Below, piece after piece: positions 37,385 to 46,371 of a DNA stretch of 64,000 nt (positions are counted from its first letter, which is position 1; every line of letters begins with the position of its first letter). Origin of the DNA: Pseudomonadota bacterium. GTDB taxonomy: Bacteria > Desulfobacterota > Desulfarculia > Desulfarculales > Desulfarculaceae. The stretch is from assembly GCA_018896025.1 (NCBI GenBank), contig JAHIND010000035.1, positions 62,001 through 126,000 on the forward strand, in the 5' to 3' direction. Position numbers and translations under genes: made by a program. The notes below the pieces were generated by a model. It did not search any database. It saw only the letters and a program-made list of their open reading frames with translations, and was not told the DNA's origin.

Positions 37385-37919
37385 AAGTGACAAACTGAAT
37401 ACAAAAAGTGCGATACGCGCAACTGCCAATTTTTACTAACCTATTTATCCAAACGTGAACAAGGCTCGTTTTGAAAGAAGGTTAGGAAGCCACCCCAAGA
37501 GGCCCCGGCCAGGCCCTCAAACAAAAGAAGCCCGGCAAGTAGCCACCTACCCAGCTCTAACTCAGGGCCTGGGTTTATCATCTATAATGATCGCGTTTCG
37601 ATAAGCTTTTTGAACGTCGGCAAGTATCCTTCGCCAGCGTATTTCCGCGCCATATGCGGCAAAGCGCAGTCCCGGCCGATCACCATGACCTTCCGAGGCT
37701 GTTTCGACACCGTCGGCCATGCGGGGCCTTATTGTCCCCTATCCAGGGAAGGGTCGTGTTTTAGGCTGTTATATTAGGATACTACGGCTTTTGGGCCATT
37801 TTGGCGCACTAGACGCGAATATTGGCCCCACTACGGCCCACATTGCCGGCCGGTCACCCGGAATGACCCAAAGGAGGCCGCGCGGCGCCACAAACCCCGC
37901 TTGGCTGGGGCAAGACCAA
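37385..37919. other. Intergenic region without a supported gene
   Basis: This 535-base stretch lies between the TetR operator and the 3' end of the HerA-like gene. A minus-strand frame at 37582-37686 encodes 34 residues, MVIGRDCALPHMARKYAGEG and so on, with open frame upstream. It might be the end of a decayed gene, but I cannot name it. No tRNA or repeat family was recognised. The segment also contains the upstream part of the TetR promoter. Confidence 0.4.
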
Positions 37920-39581
37920 TCAATCCTGTAGGCGCCACCGTTCCACGATGGTGTCCACCAACTCCCGGCCGGGATCATCGCTTTGCCAGCCCGAGGAGAC
38001 GCGCTTGGTGTCGCTGCAAGGGCGGTTCTGAGGCTCGATGTCCTCGAAGTAGATCAGCACCGGGAGGCTGACGCCCTCCCCCACCGCAATGGCCTCCTGG
38101 GTGCGCAGCGCCGGCAGCGCCCGGAGCAGACCCGCGGCGTTTTCGGGCAACACGTGGGTCACGAACCGCTGATCCCGCTCGTTGCTCAGGCGCATTATGA
38201 ACAGGGTGTTGCACTGGGACAGGATGACCTCGGATATTTCCGAGGGGCGCTGGGTGACCAAGCCCAGGGACACGCCGTACTTGCGGCCCTCCTTGGCGAT
38301 GCGCGCGATGGAGCGCCGGGTGGGGGCGAAACCCAGGTCCTTGTCGCTGGGCGCGTAACGGTGGGCCTCCTCGCATATCAGCAAAATGGGCACCGAGCGG
38401 TCCTTGCCACCCCACAGGGCGAAATCGAAAATCAGCCTGCACAGCAGGGAGACCACCACGTCCACGATCTCCGAGGGCACGCCCGCCAGGCGAAAGATGC
38501 TGATGGGCTTGCCGTCCACCGGCATGCGCAGTATCTGCGAGAGCACCTCGCTCATACAGTCCTGCACCTGAAGGCCGGAGAACATGAAACTGAAGCGGCT
38601 GTCCCGGTCCAGGCTTTCTATCTTGGCGATGATCCGCAGATATGGCTGGGTCTTTTCCGGCCGGTTGAGCCGCCCCATCTCGGCCTTGATGTGTTCGATC
38701 ACCTTGAACAAGCGATAGGGGACAGGAGTGTCCACCGTGATGGGCGAGCGCGCGCCGGCTCCGGCCATGTAGGCCTGCTTGGCCGCCAGGATCGCCGCCT
38801 TCAGGATGGGCGCCTCCACCTCCCGGTCGGCGGGCTCCTTGCTGCACAGGGCCTCGGTGGCCTCCTCGAAGTTGAGCAGCCAGTAGGGCAGGTGCAGGGT
38901 CTCGGGCGAGATGACCTCCGCCTTGTCACCAAAGGCCTGGGTGTATTCATCGTGGGGGTCCAAGAGGACCACGTGCCCGTTGGCGTAATCCTTGAAGATG
39001 GCCCGCAGGAGCACGGCGATGGCGCAGGACTTGCCGGTGCCGCTGTTGCCCAAAATGGCGAAGTGCTGGCCGACCAGCTCATCCACTTTGAGGTAGGCCG
39101 GCTGCGACAGGTCTTGGCGAAGCGCCCCCACCTTTATGCAGGGCGTGGAAGGCTGGGCGTATATGCGGGCCAGGGCCTGGGAGGTGATGGACAGGATCGA
39201 GGCGCCCAGCCCCGGATAGACCGACACGCCCCGCTGAAAGATCAATTGCCCGTCCTCGCCCTTTTTGAGGGCCTCGCCGATCAGGTCGATCTCGATGATC
39301 CGATTCTTGTCCGCCGACAAGGGATAGGAAGGGTTTTGGGTGGTGAGGCTGGCGATCATGCCGAAAGCCAGGGAGCACGGTGTGGCGATGGTGACGATGG
39401 CCCCTACCTGGGTGGCCTTGGAAACATATTCCGCCTCTTGGGCATCGCTGAGGTTGGCCAGGATGCCGGCCACTTTGGAACCGATGACTGAAATTACCTG
39501 CCCGATCTCCAAAGATTTCTGCTCATCCATAATGTCTGGCCCTTTCAGGTAAGGGATATGGTGCTCCGCATCGTCTAACAT
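37920..39581 (-). CDS. HerA-like ATPase (HAS-barrel/DUF87)
   Basis: A 553-residue hexameric-type DNA-translocase ATPase. A small beta-rich N-terminal domain (IGQVISVIGSKVAGILANL) fits the HAS barrel. The ATPase has Walker A FAILGNSGTGKSCAIAVLLRAIF near residue 170, Walker B PILLICEEAHRYAP near 400, and RRSIARIAKEGRKYGVSLGLVTQRPSEIS near 425, the HerA-type sensor and arginine-finger region. Start is either the ATG at 39581 or an in-frame ATG at 39530 (MDEQKSLEIG) with AAAGGG about 11 bases upstream. No NurA nuclease or defence partner flanks it. Roles in end resection or anti-phage defence are known for relatives; here it is unassigned. Confidence 0.87.
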   Translation of the reverse strand: MLDDAEHHIPYLKGPDIMDEQKSLEIGQVISVIGSKVAGILANLSDAQEAEYVSKATQVGAIVTIATPCSLAFGMIASLTTQNPSYPLSADKNRIIEIDLIGEALKKGEDGQLIFQRGVSVYPGLGASILSITSQALARIYAQPSTPCIKVGALRQDLSQPAYLKVDELVGQHFAILGNSGTGKSCAIAVLLRAIFKDYANGHVVLLDPHDEYTQAFGDKAEVISPETLHLPYWLLNFEEATEALCSKEPADREVEAPILKAAILAAKQAYMAGAGARSPITVDTPVPYRLFKVIEHIKAEMGRLNRPEKTQPYLRIIAKIESLDRDSRFSFMFSGLQVQDCMSEVLSQILRMPVDGKPISIFRLAGVPSEIVDVVVSLLCRLIFDFALWGGKDRSVPILLICEEAHRYAPSDKDLGFAPTRRSIARIAKEGRKYGVSLGLVTQRPSEISEVILSQCNTLFIMRLSNERDQRFVTHVLPENAAGLLRALPALRTQEAIAVGEGVSLPVLIYFEDIEPQNRPCSDTKRVSSGWQSDDPGRELVDTIVERWRLQD

Positions 39582-39773
39582 TTTATCTTAATTTAGGGTG
39601 AGCCGGTTGTCAGTCATTACTGTTACTGAAACACTGCGGTGACGGTGGCCTTCCGGTCTTAATTTCAAGTGCGCGTTTTCAGCCAAACCATTGCTCTTTC
39701 CCCGGCCCCCTTCCGGCATCGCCCAGGGCGCGGCGGAGGCAGGTCCTGGGAGCCGGTTTCGAGTGATGCGCCT

Positions 39774-39802
39774 GTGTTCCCCTCGGGCGCGGGGATAAAC
39801 CG
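39774..39802. CRISPR. Single type I-E-like CRISPR repeat, no array
   Basis: Twenty-nine bases match the well-known I-E repeat pattern: GTGTTCCCC, a short variable centre, then GCGGGGATAAACCG. The centre differs from the usual GCGCCC by a C-to-T and G-shift near position 10, slightly weakening the stem. The reverse frame reads VYPRARGEH, the familiar translation of such repeats. No second copy lies at 61-base spacing on either side, and there are no cas genes in the window. It is either a relic of an array or a lone repeat-like element. Confidence 0.7.
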
Positions 39803-39833
39803 TCGCGGGAAGCGGCAAGGCTCCCATGCAAGC

Positions 39834-39862
39834 TTGACATCCTCTGTCTTTTAATCTAAGAG
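39834..39862 (+). promoter_or_regulatory. Candidate promoter for the first TonB receptor gene
   Basis: A perfect -35 hexamer TTGACA (39834-39839) is followed after 17 bases by a weak -10-like TAAGAG (39857-39862). The resulting leader of about 150 bases would contain a small CCCCT/AGGGG hairpin and the terminator-like hairpin at 39948-40003 before the receptor gene. Confidence 0.45.
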
Positions 39863-39947
39863 TTGTCACAAATTCCCCTTAAGAAGAGGGGAAGCGACAC
39901 AGACAAACACTACCAAGACATCACAGATTCTAATTATCCAGGACATT

Positions 39948-40003
39948 CCTAGGTGAAGAAAACCTGGGGGAACTGCGGAAGCGGTTTCACCTGGGCTTTT
40001 TTT
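39948..40003 (+). terminator. Terminator-like hairpin in the leader of the first TonB receptor
   Basis: CCTAGGTGAA (39948-39957) pairs over ten positions with TTCACCTGGG (39986-39995), with one G-U pair, followed by C and seven T (39997-40003). Inside the loop CTGC-GGAA-GCGG can form a small GNRA-capped stem. It lies 19 bases before the receptor ATG, with the ribosome-binding site after it. It could be an attenuator controlled by a ligand or protein, or the terminator of a short upstream transcript. It matches no riboswitch class I know. Confidence 0.65.
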
Positions 40004-40022
40004 ATTGCGGGGAGGTCCGATT

Positions 40023-42176
40023 ATGCTTCGATCATTGAGTGCCGGATTTGTTTTTTGCCTTACCATCCTGACCTGGATATGCGTCCCCCAGTTGGTATGG
40101 GCGGCTGAAACCTCCAAAGAAAAGGCGTCAGAGGAAAAGAGCCAAAACCAAACCCAGGCCCAAAAGGAGCGGGCCATTCTAGAGAAAATCACCGTCACCG
40201 CCACCCGCACCGAGGTGGACCCGGATTTGTCGCCGGTTGACGCCTACAGCGTGGACCGCGAGGACATCAAGGCCCAGCCCAATTACTACATGAACAACTT
40301 CGGGGAGTACATCCGCGACCTGCCCGGCGTAAGCGTGGCTCAGTACTACCCCTGGGGCCCGCCTTGGGTGCATTTGCGCGGCACGGGTCACTTTTTGCAG
40401 CGCACTGTCTACCTGGTCGACGGCGTACCCCTGCACGCCTTCCTCTCCACCGCCATCAACGTGAACGACATCGAGCGGGTGGACGTGGTGCTGGGGCCGT
40501 CCTCGGCCCTGTACGGAGCCAACGCGGCGGGCGGCGCGGTGAACATCATCACCCGCAAAGGCAAGACCGGGGAGGGCGCCCAGATGAAAGCCTCCTACGG
40601 CCAGAACAATACCTTCCGCTCCCACGCCGAGGTGAGCAACCAGGAAGGCAACTTCGACTACTTCTTCTCCTACAGCGGCGACATATCAGACGGCTATCAG
40701 ATGAAGCCCATCGACGGCATGGTGGATCTATATAAGAAGGGCAAGACCCAGTACGTGAAACAGGCCAGCGTGGAGGACAACCGCTACGAGTACTACTGGT
40801 TCGCGGGCAAGGTGGGCTGGGACAACAACAAGGGCACCAGCCTGAGCATGGCCATCAACTACCAGAACCGCTACCTCTACGGCGGCCAACCCAACTACAT
40901 CATCAACGACCACGGCAACACCGTGGTCTCCAGCCTGCGCCTGGAGCAGAAGATGGGCGACTGGGGCCGCCTGAGCGCCACCACTGGCTACCAGTATCAG
41001 TCCATCCCCGACCAGGAAAACGTGGGGGCCAAGTACGTCAACGGCCGGGTCGTGGTGGACGACACCATCTCCAACCACAGCGAGTGGGACCGGACGCGCA
41101 TCCCCCTGGAGGTGCAGAGCGACTTCTACCTGGGCAAGCACAACGTGCTCACCGTGGGCGTGTCCGCGGCTCAAGAGAAGGAGACCGACGACACCTACAA
41201 GGGCACCAGCAGCCTGCAAACCTACCGCTACAAGCTGACCACCGACATGTTCGCCCTGTATTTGCAGGATCAGGCCTTCTTCTTTGACGACCGCCTGAGC
41301 GTGCTGGCGGGCATCCGCTATGACTACTGGCGCTACCACGACATCTACGACTCCGGCTCCAGCAACCCCGAGCCCGACGACGTGACCAAGGACCACGTCA
41401 CCTATCGCGGCGGCGTGAAGTTCAAGGTCAACGACACCCTGAGCCTCAGGAGCAACGCGGGCACCGCCTATTGGCCGGGCAACCCCAAATGGTTCTTCCA
41501 GAACCTCAACACCGGCTCCACCTGGCGCGAGGCCAACCCGGACCTGAAGCCCGAGGAAACCTGGATGGTGGACTTCGGCGGCGACATCACCCTGCGCCGA
41601 TGGGGCACCCTGATCAAAGCCACCGCCTATTACGGCGAGATCAAGAACATCATGGCCTACACCTACGAGGTGCACCCCACCGAGCCGGACACCACCCTGA
41701 TCAAGAGCCGCAACATCGGCAAGGCCGAGATCTACGGCCTGGAGCTTTACCTGCAACAGCCCCTGACCAAGCACCTGTTCTTCACCGGTTCGCTGACCCT
41801 GAACCACTCGCGCATCACCGAGGACCAGACCGACCCGGACAACGTGGGCAATCAGCTGCGCAACTCGCCGGACTACTTCGGCAGCCTGGGCCTGCGCTAC
41901 CTGCATCCGGAACTGATCAACGGCGAGATCGTGTTCCGCTTCTCCGACGACCGCTACTACGACGACAACAACGAGGACCTGCCCTACTTCCACATGGACG
42001 CCTACCAGACCCTGGACGCCAAGATTTGGCGTGACTGGAAGCTCAGCAAGGACTGGGTGCTCAACACCAGCCTCTCTGCGGTGAACATCTTTGACGAGCA
42101 GTACGCCACCGAGATCGTGTACGTGAACCCCGGCCGCTACGTGGAGTTCATGGTGGGACTGCGCTACCTGTTCTAA
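40023..42176 (+). CDS. TonB-dependent outer-membrane receptor 1
   Basis: A 717-residue receptor. The signal peptide (MLRSLSAGFVFCLTILTWICVPQLVWAAE) is followed by a charged linker, a TonB box in EKITVTATRTE near residue 55, and the plug (YIRDLPGVSV, VYLVDGVPLHA, VVLGPSSALYGANAAGGAVNIITRKG). The rest is a 22-stranded-type barrel ending GRYVEFMVGLRYLF with terminal Phe. I start at ATG 40023 because GGGGAGG lies seven bases upstream. Its stop overlaps the ATG of the following binding protein (TAATG). Its operon with an ABC importer and methyltransferase suggests uptake of a metal chelate or a related small compound. Confidence 0.93.
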   Translation: MLRSLSAGFVFCLTILTWICVPQLVWAAETSKEKASEEKSQNQTQAQKERAILEKITVTATRTEVDPDLSPVDAYSVDREDIKAQPNYYMNNFGEYIRDLPGVSVAQYYPWGPPWVHLRGTGHFLQRTVYLVDGVPLHAFLSTAINVNDIERVDVVLGPSSALYGANAAGGAVNIITRKGKTGEGAQMKASYGQNNTFRSHAEVSNQEGNFDYFFSYSGDISDGYQMKPIDGMVDLYKKGKTQYVKQASVEDNRYEYYWFAGKVGWDNNKGTSLSMAINYQNRYLYGGQPNYIINDHGNTVVSSLRLEQKMGDWGRLSATTGYQYQSIPDQENVGAKYVNGRVVVDDTISNHSEWDRTRIPLEVQSDFYLGKHNVLTVGVSAAQEKETDDTYKGTSSLQTYRYKLTTDMFALYLQDQAFFFDDRLSVLAGIRYDYWRYHDIYDSGSSNPEPDDVTKDHVTYRGGVKFKVNDTLSLRSNAGTAYWPGNPKWFFQNLNTGSTWREANPDLKPEETWMVDFGGDITLRRWGTLIKATAYYGEIKNIMAYTYEVHPTEPDTTLIKSRNIGKAEIYGLELYLQQPLTKHLFFTGSLTLNHSRITEDQTDPDNVGNQLRNSPDYFGSLGLRYLHPELINGEIVFRFSDDRYYDDNNEDLPYFHMDAYQTLDAKIWRDWKLSKDWVLNTSLSAVNIFDEQYATEIVYVNPGRYVEFMVGLRYLF

Positions 42177-43720
42177 TGAAACGCCCGCTCACCATACGGG
42201 GCCGGGAGGGGCGCTCGCTCCTCCCGGTCCTATGCCTGCTCCTGGCCCTGCTTGCCTGCGCGGCCTGCGGCCAGGATCGGGGCGCTGCCTCTGGGGATCG
42301 TGGCCTGGTCATCGGCATCGGCCGCGACCTGTACTACGGCCCGGACGACCGCACCTATCTGCATGGCTCCACCCACACCTGGGAGGCGCTCACTTACCTG
42401 GACGGCGACCTGCGGCCTCGGCCCTGGCTGGCCCAGTCCTGGCGCAGCTCGGACCATGGGCGCGTTTGGGACTTCTTCCTGCGCCCAGGGGTGCGCTTTC
42501 ACGACGGCACCCCCTTCACAGCGGCGGACGCGGCTTTTTGCATAGACCGCGTGCGCAAGAACCCCAAGTACGACCCAGTGGACAGTTACCGCGACCTGAT
42601 CCAGGTGGAGGCCCTGGGCCCCCTGCACCTGCGCTTCACCCTCAAGGAGCCCTGTCCCTTTTTCCCCGGCCTGGTGGCGCAATACAACAGCCCCATGGTC
42701 AAGCCCAGCGCGGTGGACCAGGCGGGGCGCATCACCCGGCTGGTGGCCACCGGGCCTTATCGCCTCAAGGAGGTGCTGCCCGGCTACGAGGTGCGTTTGG
42801 AAGCCTCCCCCGGCTACTGGGGCCCCAAGCCGGCTTTCCGGCGGGTCACCTTCCGTTTGCTCATGGACGCCCAGACCAGGGTGATGGCCCTGATCGCCGG
42901 AGACGTGGACGCGGTGGCCGACGTGGGGGCCATCCTGCCCGAGCAGGTGCCGGACCTGAACCACGCCGCTGGCATCATCCTCAAGAGCCGGGAGGTGGCC
43001 ACCACCCATTACCTGACCTTCAATTGCCGCCGCGCCCCTTTTGATGAGGTGGCCGCCCGGCGCTGGCTGCTGGCCACCATGGCCCGACAAAACCTGGTGC
43101 AACGCATGGCCGGGCGCATCGCCATCCCGGCCCACAACACCTATAGCCGCCTGGCCAAGGACTACGACTTCGGCCTGCTGCGCACTCCGCCGGAGGCAGG
43201 CCCGCCGCCCGCACCACCCGAACGCCCCCTGGTGATCCTGTTGCACGGCGGCACGGTGCAGCGCTGGCCCTATCTGGACCTGGCCCAGGCCATGCAGCAG
43301 ATGCTGGCCCAGGCCGGGCTGCCCGCCGAAATCCAGGTGGCCGAGGCCGGGGCCTATTACCAGGCCCTTAAAAAAGGCGACTACGACCTGGCCATGAATC
43401 CCAACACCTTGATGACCGGAGACCCGGACTTTTTCTACTCCTACTACCTGGCCTCCGACGCCCCGGCCAACCCAGGCTGGCATAACCCCGAGGCGGACCG
43501 GCTCATCGCCGCCGCCCGCCGGGAGATGGACCCAACACGCCGCCTGCTGATGCTACAGGGCGTGGAGGCAATCGTGAACCGCGAAGCCCCCATCTGGCCT
43601 TTGTTCCACGAAAGGGCCCTTTACGCCCACGGCCCCCGCCTGGCGGAGTTTTCCATGGACTATTTTTTCAGGCCCGCGCTTTTGAGCGCCCGGCCTGCCT
43701 CAGCGAGCAAGACACCATGA
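42176..43720 (+). CDS. ABC transporter substrate-binding protein, family 5 (Dpp/Nik/Opp type)
   Basis: A 514-residue periplasmic binding protein with a hydrophobic signal, LLPVLCLLLALLACAAC, that may be a lipoprotein type. The mature part shows the family-5 sequence THTWEALTYLDGDLRPRPWLAQSW near residue 62 and FFLRPGVRFHDGTPFTAADAAF near 98. Such proteins bind peptides, nickel or metal chelates. It overlaps the receptor stop and the methyltransferase start, so it is firmly in this operon. Ligand cannot be told from sequence. The linked TonB receptors make a large or rare compound such as a metallophore or nickel complex likely. Confidence 0.88.
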   Translation: MKRPLTIRGREGRSLLPVLCLLLALLACAACGQDRGAASGDRGLVIGIGRDLYYGPDDRTYLHGSTHTWEALTYLDGDLRPRPWLAQSWRSSDHGRVWDFFLRPGVRFHDGTPFTAADAAFCIDRVRKNPKYDPVDSYRDLIQVEALGPLHLRFTLKEPCPFFPGLVAQYNSPMVKPSAVDQAGRITRLVATGPYRLKEVLPGYEVRLEASPGYWGPKPAFRRVTFRLLMDAQTRVMALIAGDVDAVADVGAILPEQVPDLNHAAGIILKSREVATTHYLTFNCRRAPFDEVAARRWLLATMARQNLVQRMAGRIAIPAHNTYSRLAKDYDFGLLRTPPEAGPPPAPPERPLVILLHGGTVQRWPYLDLAQAMQQMLAQAGLPAEIQVAEAGAYYQALKKGDYDLAMNPNTLMTGDPDFFYSYYLASDAPANPGWHNPEADRLIAAARREMDPTRRLLMLQGVEAIVNREAPIWPLFHERALYAHGPRLAEFSMDYFFRPALLSARPASASKTP

Positions 43721-44595
43721 CCAAACAAGCCCCTCCCCCGCCCAGCGCGGCGACCCTGTTGCGGGAAGATTTCTGGCGCGACGCCTGGCGCGGCCTCAGG
43801 CGCGACTCTTTTCTCAAGGCCAGCCAGGAAGCCTCCCCCCAGGCCTGGCACCAGTTTTACAGCCGGGTGAGCGGCATCTACGGCGACCTGTGGGGTTACG
43901 ACGGCGAACTGGGCCGCCGGGTGGCCGACCTGCTCATCTCCCACGGCCTAGCCGGACCGGGCAAGACGGTGCTGGACGTGGGCTGCGGCCCCGGCACCTT
44001 GACCCTGCCCCTGGCCAAAGCCGGTTCGCGGGTCATCGCCCTGGACTGGAGCCGGGATATGCTGGACAGCCTGCAAGACCAGGCCGCCATCATGGACGGC
44101 CCCGCGCCGGTGACGGTGTGCTTGCCCTGGCAGGAGTACGAGCCACCCCGGCCCCAGGACCTGGTGCTGGCCTCCTTTTTCCCAGACGCCTTCAGCGCCG
44201 CCGGGCTCACCCGCCTGGAGTCCTGGTCCCGGGGCAAGGTGGCCCTGGTCATGGGCGCGGGCAAGGAGGCCTTCGCCTTTCGCAAGGACATGTGGAGCCA
44301 GGTGCTGGAAGTGCCTTTCCACGACGGCGGCTTCCACCTGACCTGCGCCATGGGCTGGCTGTTGGCCGCCGGGCGGCGGCCGGTGCTCTCCCAGCTTTCC
44401 TGGCCCGCCACCCTGGATCAGCCCCTGGAAAAGGTGGTGGAGTTTTATTGCACCTACTTCGCCATCTTCGGCAAGCAAGGCCCCCAGGTGGAGGGGCGCA
44501 TTCGCGAGGTGCTGGAAAACTGGCGCCAAGGGGACCGCCTGCGGGCGGATGGCGAGGTTAATCTCTGCGTGCTGTGGTGGGAGGCCCCCGCGTGA
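43717..44595 (+). CDS. Class I SAM-dependent methyltransferase within the importer operon
   Basis: A 292-residue methyltransferase. Motif I VLDVGCGPGTLTLPLAKAG lies near residue 82 and is followed by acidic VIALDWSRDML (motif II). A motif IV-like DLVLASFFPDAF follows near 150. It overlaps the binding-protein gene (ATGA) upstream and its end overlaps the first permease start (GTGA). A methyltransferase inside a nickel/peptide-type importer operon is unusual. It may modify the imported compound or a small chelator, or it may act on a signalling molecule. No family with a known substrate was recognised. Confidence 0.85.
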   Translation: MTKQAPPPPSAATLLREDFWRDAWRGLRRDSFLKASQEASPQAWHQFYSRVSGIYGDLWGYDGELGRRVADLLISHGLAGPGKTVLDVGCGPGTLTLPLAKAGSRVIALDWSRDMLDSLQDQAAIMDGPAPVTVCLPWQEYEPPRPQDLVLASFFPDAFSAAGLTRLESWSRGKVALVMGAGKEAFAFRKDMWSQVLEVPFHDGGFHLTCAMGWLLAAGRRPVLSQLSWPATLDQPLEKVVEFYCTYFAIFGKQGPQVEGRIREVLENWRQGDRLRADGEVNLCVLWWEAPA

Positions 44596-45551
44596 GCGGC
44601 GCTCCCTGGCTGAGCGTCTGGCTGGCCCGCCGCCTGGGCGCGGTGCTGCTGGTGTTGTGGGGGGTGTCCCTGGTGGCCTTCTCGTTGCAGATCATCTGCC
44701 CCGGCGACCCGGCCGAGCTGATCCTGCGCACCCGCTACGAAACCCCGGCCCCGAAAAAGATGGCCCAGCTTCGCCGGAGCATGGGCCTGGACCGCCCGGC
44801 CCACGAACAATACCTGGCCTGGTTGGGGCGGGTGCTCTGCCTGGACCTGGGCCGCTCCTATCGCACCGGCGAGCCGGTGGCCGCCCAGATCGCCGCCCGC
44901 CTGCCCGCCACCCTGGAGCTGGCCCTGGCCTCCTTCGCCCTGGTGGTGGCGCTTTCCACTCTGCTGGGCCTGTGCGCGGTGTGGCGCGGGGGCCGCTGGC
45001 TGGACCGCCTGTTGCAGCCCATCAGCCTGGGGCTGGTCTCCCTGCCCTCCTATTGGCTGGCCCTGCTGCTCATCGCCCTGTTCGCTCTGGGCCTGGGCTG
45101 GCTGCCCGTGGCCGGTTTCGGCGGCCCGGCCACCCTGGTGCTGCCCGCCCTCACCCTGGGCCTGGGGGCGGCGGCCATGCAGGGCCGGGTGCTCCGGGTG
45201 AAGGTCTTGGAGGTCATGGGCCAGGATTACCTGCGCTTCGCCATGGCCAAGGGGTTGAGCCCCGGGCGCATCTTGCTGCGCCATCTGCTGCCCAACGCCC
45301 TGGTGCCCATGATCACCCTGTGGGGCATGTCCCTGGGCAGTCTCTTGGGCGGGGTGGTGGTGGTGGAGACCATCTTCGCCTGGCCCGGCCTGGGCCGTCT
45401 GCTGGTGGAGTCGCTGCTGGGCCGCGACCTGCCCCTGGTGCAGGGGGTGGTGCTGCTCATGGCTCTGGCCTTTGTGCTCAGCAGCCTGGCCGCCGACCTG
45501 CTCCAGCGCCTCCTGGACCCTCGCCTGAGCGCCGAGGGTTCCGGTGTCTGA
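44592..45551 (+). CDS. ABC transporter permease, DppB/NikB type
   Basis: A 319-residue inner-membrane permease. The N-terminal LARRLGAVLLVLWGVSLVAFSLQIICPGDPAE is typical of the DppB/NikB group. The EAA-type motif KVLEVMGQDYLRFAMAKGLSPGRILLRHLLPNAL lies near residue 208. I choose the GTG at 44592, which overlaps the previous stop (GTGA) with GGGAGG upstream; an in-frame GTG at 44574 is less likely. It overlaps the next permease by eight bases. It is one half of the channel. Confidence 0.92.
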   Translation: MSGAPWLSVWLARRLGAVLLVLWGVSLVAFSLQIICPGDPAELILRTRYETPAPKKMAQLRRSMGLDRPAHEQYLAWLGRVLCLDLGRSYRTGEPVAAQIAARLPATLELALASFALVVALSTLLGLCAVWRGGRWLDRLLQPISLGLVSLPSYWLALLLIALFALGLGWLPVAGFGGPATLVLPALTLGLGAAAMQGRVLRVKVLEVMGQDYLRFAMAKGLSPGRILLRHLLPNALVPMITLWGMSLGSLLGGVVVVETIFAWPGLGRLLVESLLGRDLPLVQGVVLLMALAFVLSSLAADLLQRLLDPRLSAEGSGV

Positions 45552-46371
45552 GCGCCGCCCTGGAGCGGGCCGTATCTGGGCGGGCGGCTTGTTGCTGGCC
45601 TTGCTGGCCCTGGCGGTTTGGGCCGCGCCTCTGCTGGCGCCCCAGGACCCCTTGCGGGTGGAGTTGGGCCAGCGCTTGCAGCCGCCCAGCGCGGCCCACC
45701 TGCTGGGCACCGATCAGTTGGGCCGGGACCAGCTCTCGCGCCTGCTCTACGGTGGCCGCGTTTCCCTGCTGGCCGGGCTGGCCGCCTCGGGGGTGGCCCT
45801 GGTGTTGGGCCTGGCCTGGGGAGTGGGGGCGGGCCTGGCGGGCCGCACCGGCGACTTTTTGCTCATGCGTACGGCCGACGTGGGCCTGGCCTTTCCCGGC
45901 CTGCTGCTGGCCCTGGTCTTGGTGGGCACCTGGCAGGGCGGCATGGTTGCCCTGGTCACGGCCCTGACCCTCACCGGCTGGGCCTGGTGGGCCCGCCTGG
46001 CGCGGGGGCTCATCCAGGAAGCCAAGAGCCGCGAGTACGTCCTGGGCGGACGCGCCCTGGGGGTAGGCGGTTGGCGGTTGCTGGGATGCTACCTGCTGCC
46101 CCAGATGGGGCCTCCCCTGGCCGTGGCTGCGGCCATGAAAACCGGTTGGATCATCGTGGCGCTCTCCGCCCTGGGCTATCTGGGCCTGGGCATCCAGCCG
46201 CCCCATCCCGAATGGGGGGCCATGCTGCAACAGTCGCGTTTGTACATGAGCCGGGCTCCCTGGCTGATGCTGGCCCCCGGCGGGGCGGTGTTTCTGGTGG
46301 TGCTGGCCTGCAACCTCATCGCCGAAGGCCTGCGCCGCCGTTGGCAGATTCGCGAGGTGCGCTGGCTATGA
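45544..46371 (+). CDS. ABC transporter permease, DppC/NikC type
   Basis: A 275-residue permease starting at a GTG at 45544. LLAPQDPLRVELGQRLQPPSAAHLLGTDQLGRDQLSRLLYGGRVSLLAG spans residues about 32-80 and is a DppC/NikC signature. The EAA loop RGLIQEAKSREYVLGGRALGVGGWRLLGCYLLPQM lies near 155. The stop overlaps the ATG of the following ATPase gene. With the first permease it forms the membrane domain of the importer. Confidence 0.92.
   Translation: MSERRPGAGRIWAGGLLLALLALAVWAAPLLAPQDPLRVELGQRLQPPSAAHLLGTDQLGRDQLSRLLYGGRVSLLAGLAASGVALVLGLAWGVGAGLAGRTGDFLLMRTADVGLAFPGLLLALVLVGTWQGGMVALVTALTLTGWAWWARLARGLIQEAKSREYVLGGRALGVGGWRLLGCYLLPQMGPPLAVAAAMKTGWIIVALSALGYLGLGIQPPHPEWGAMLQQSRLYMSRAPWLMLAPGGAVFLVVLACNLIAEGLRRRWQIREVRWL

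Noticed and set aside
37582-37686. A 34-residue minus-strand frame in the TetR-HerA gap
   Set aside because: It is too short and unrecognised, and has only a poorly spaced ribosome-binding site. I mention it only as a possible remnant.
39588-39869. A 93-residue minus-strand frame containing VYPRARGEH
   Set aside because: This peptide is what a type I-E CRISPR repeat looks like when translated. The frame has no domain and overlaps the promoter of the receptor operon, so it is not a gene.
39948-40003. A cobalamin riboswitch before receptor 1
   Set aside because: The characteristic B12-box (AGCCAGGAGACC-like) and the conserved core are absent. Only a GGTGAA-like stretch is similar, and it is part of the terminator stem.
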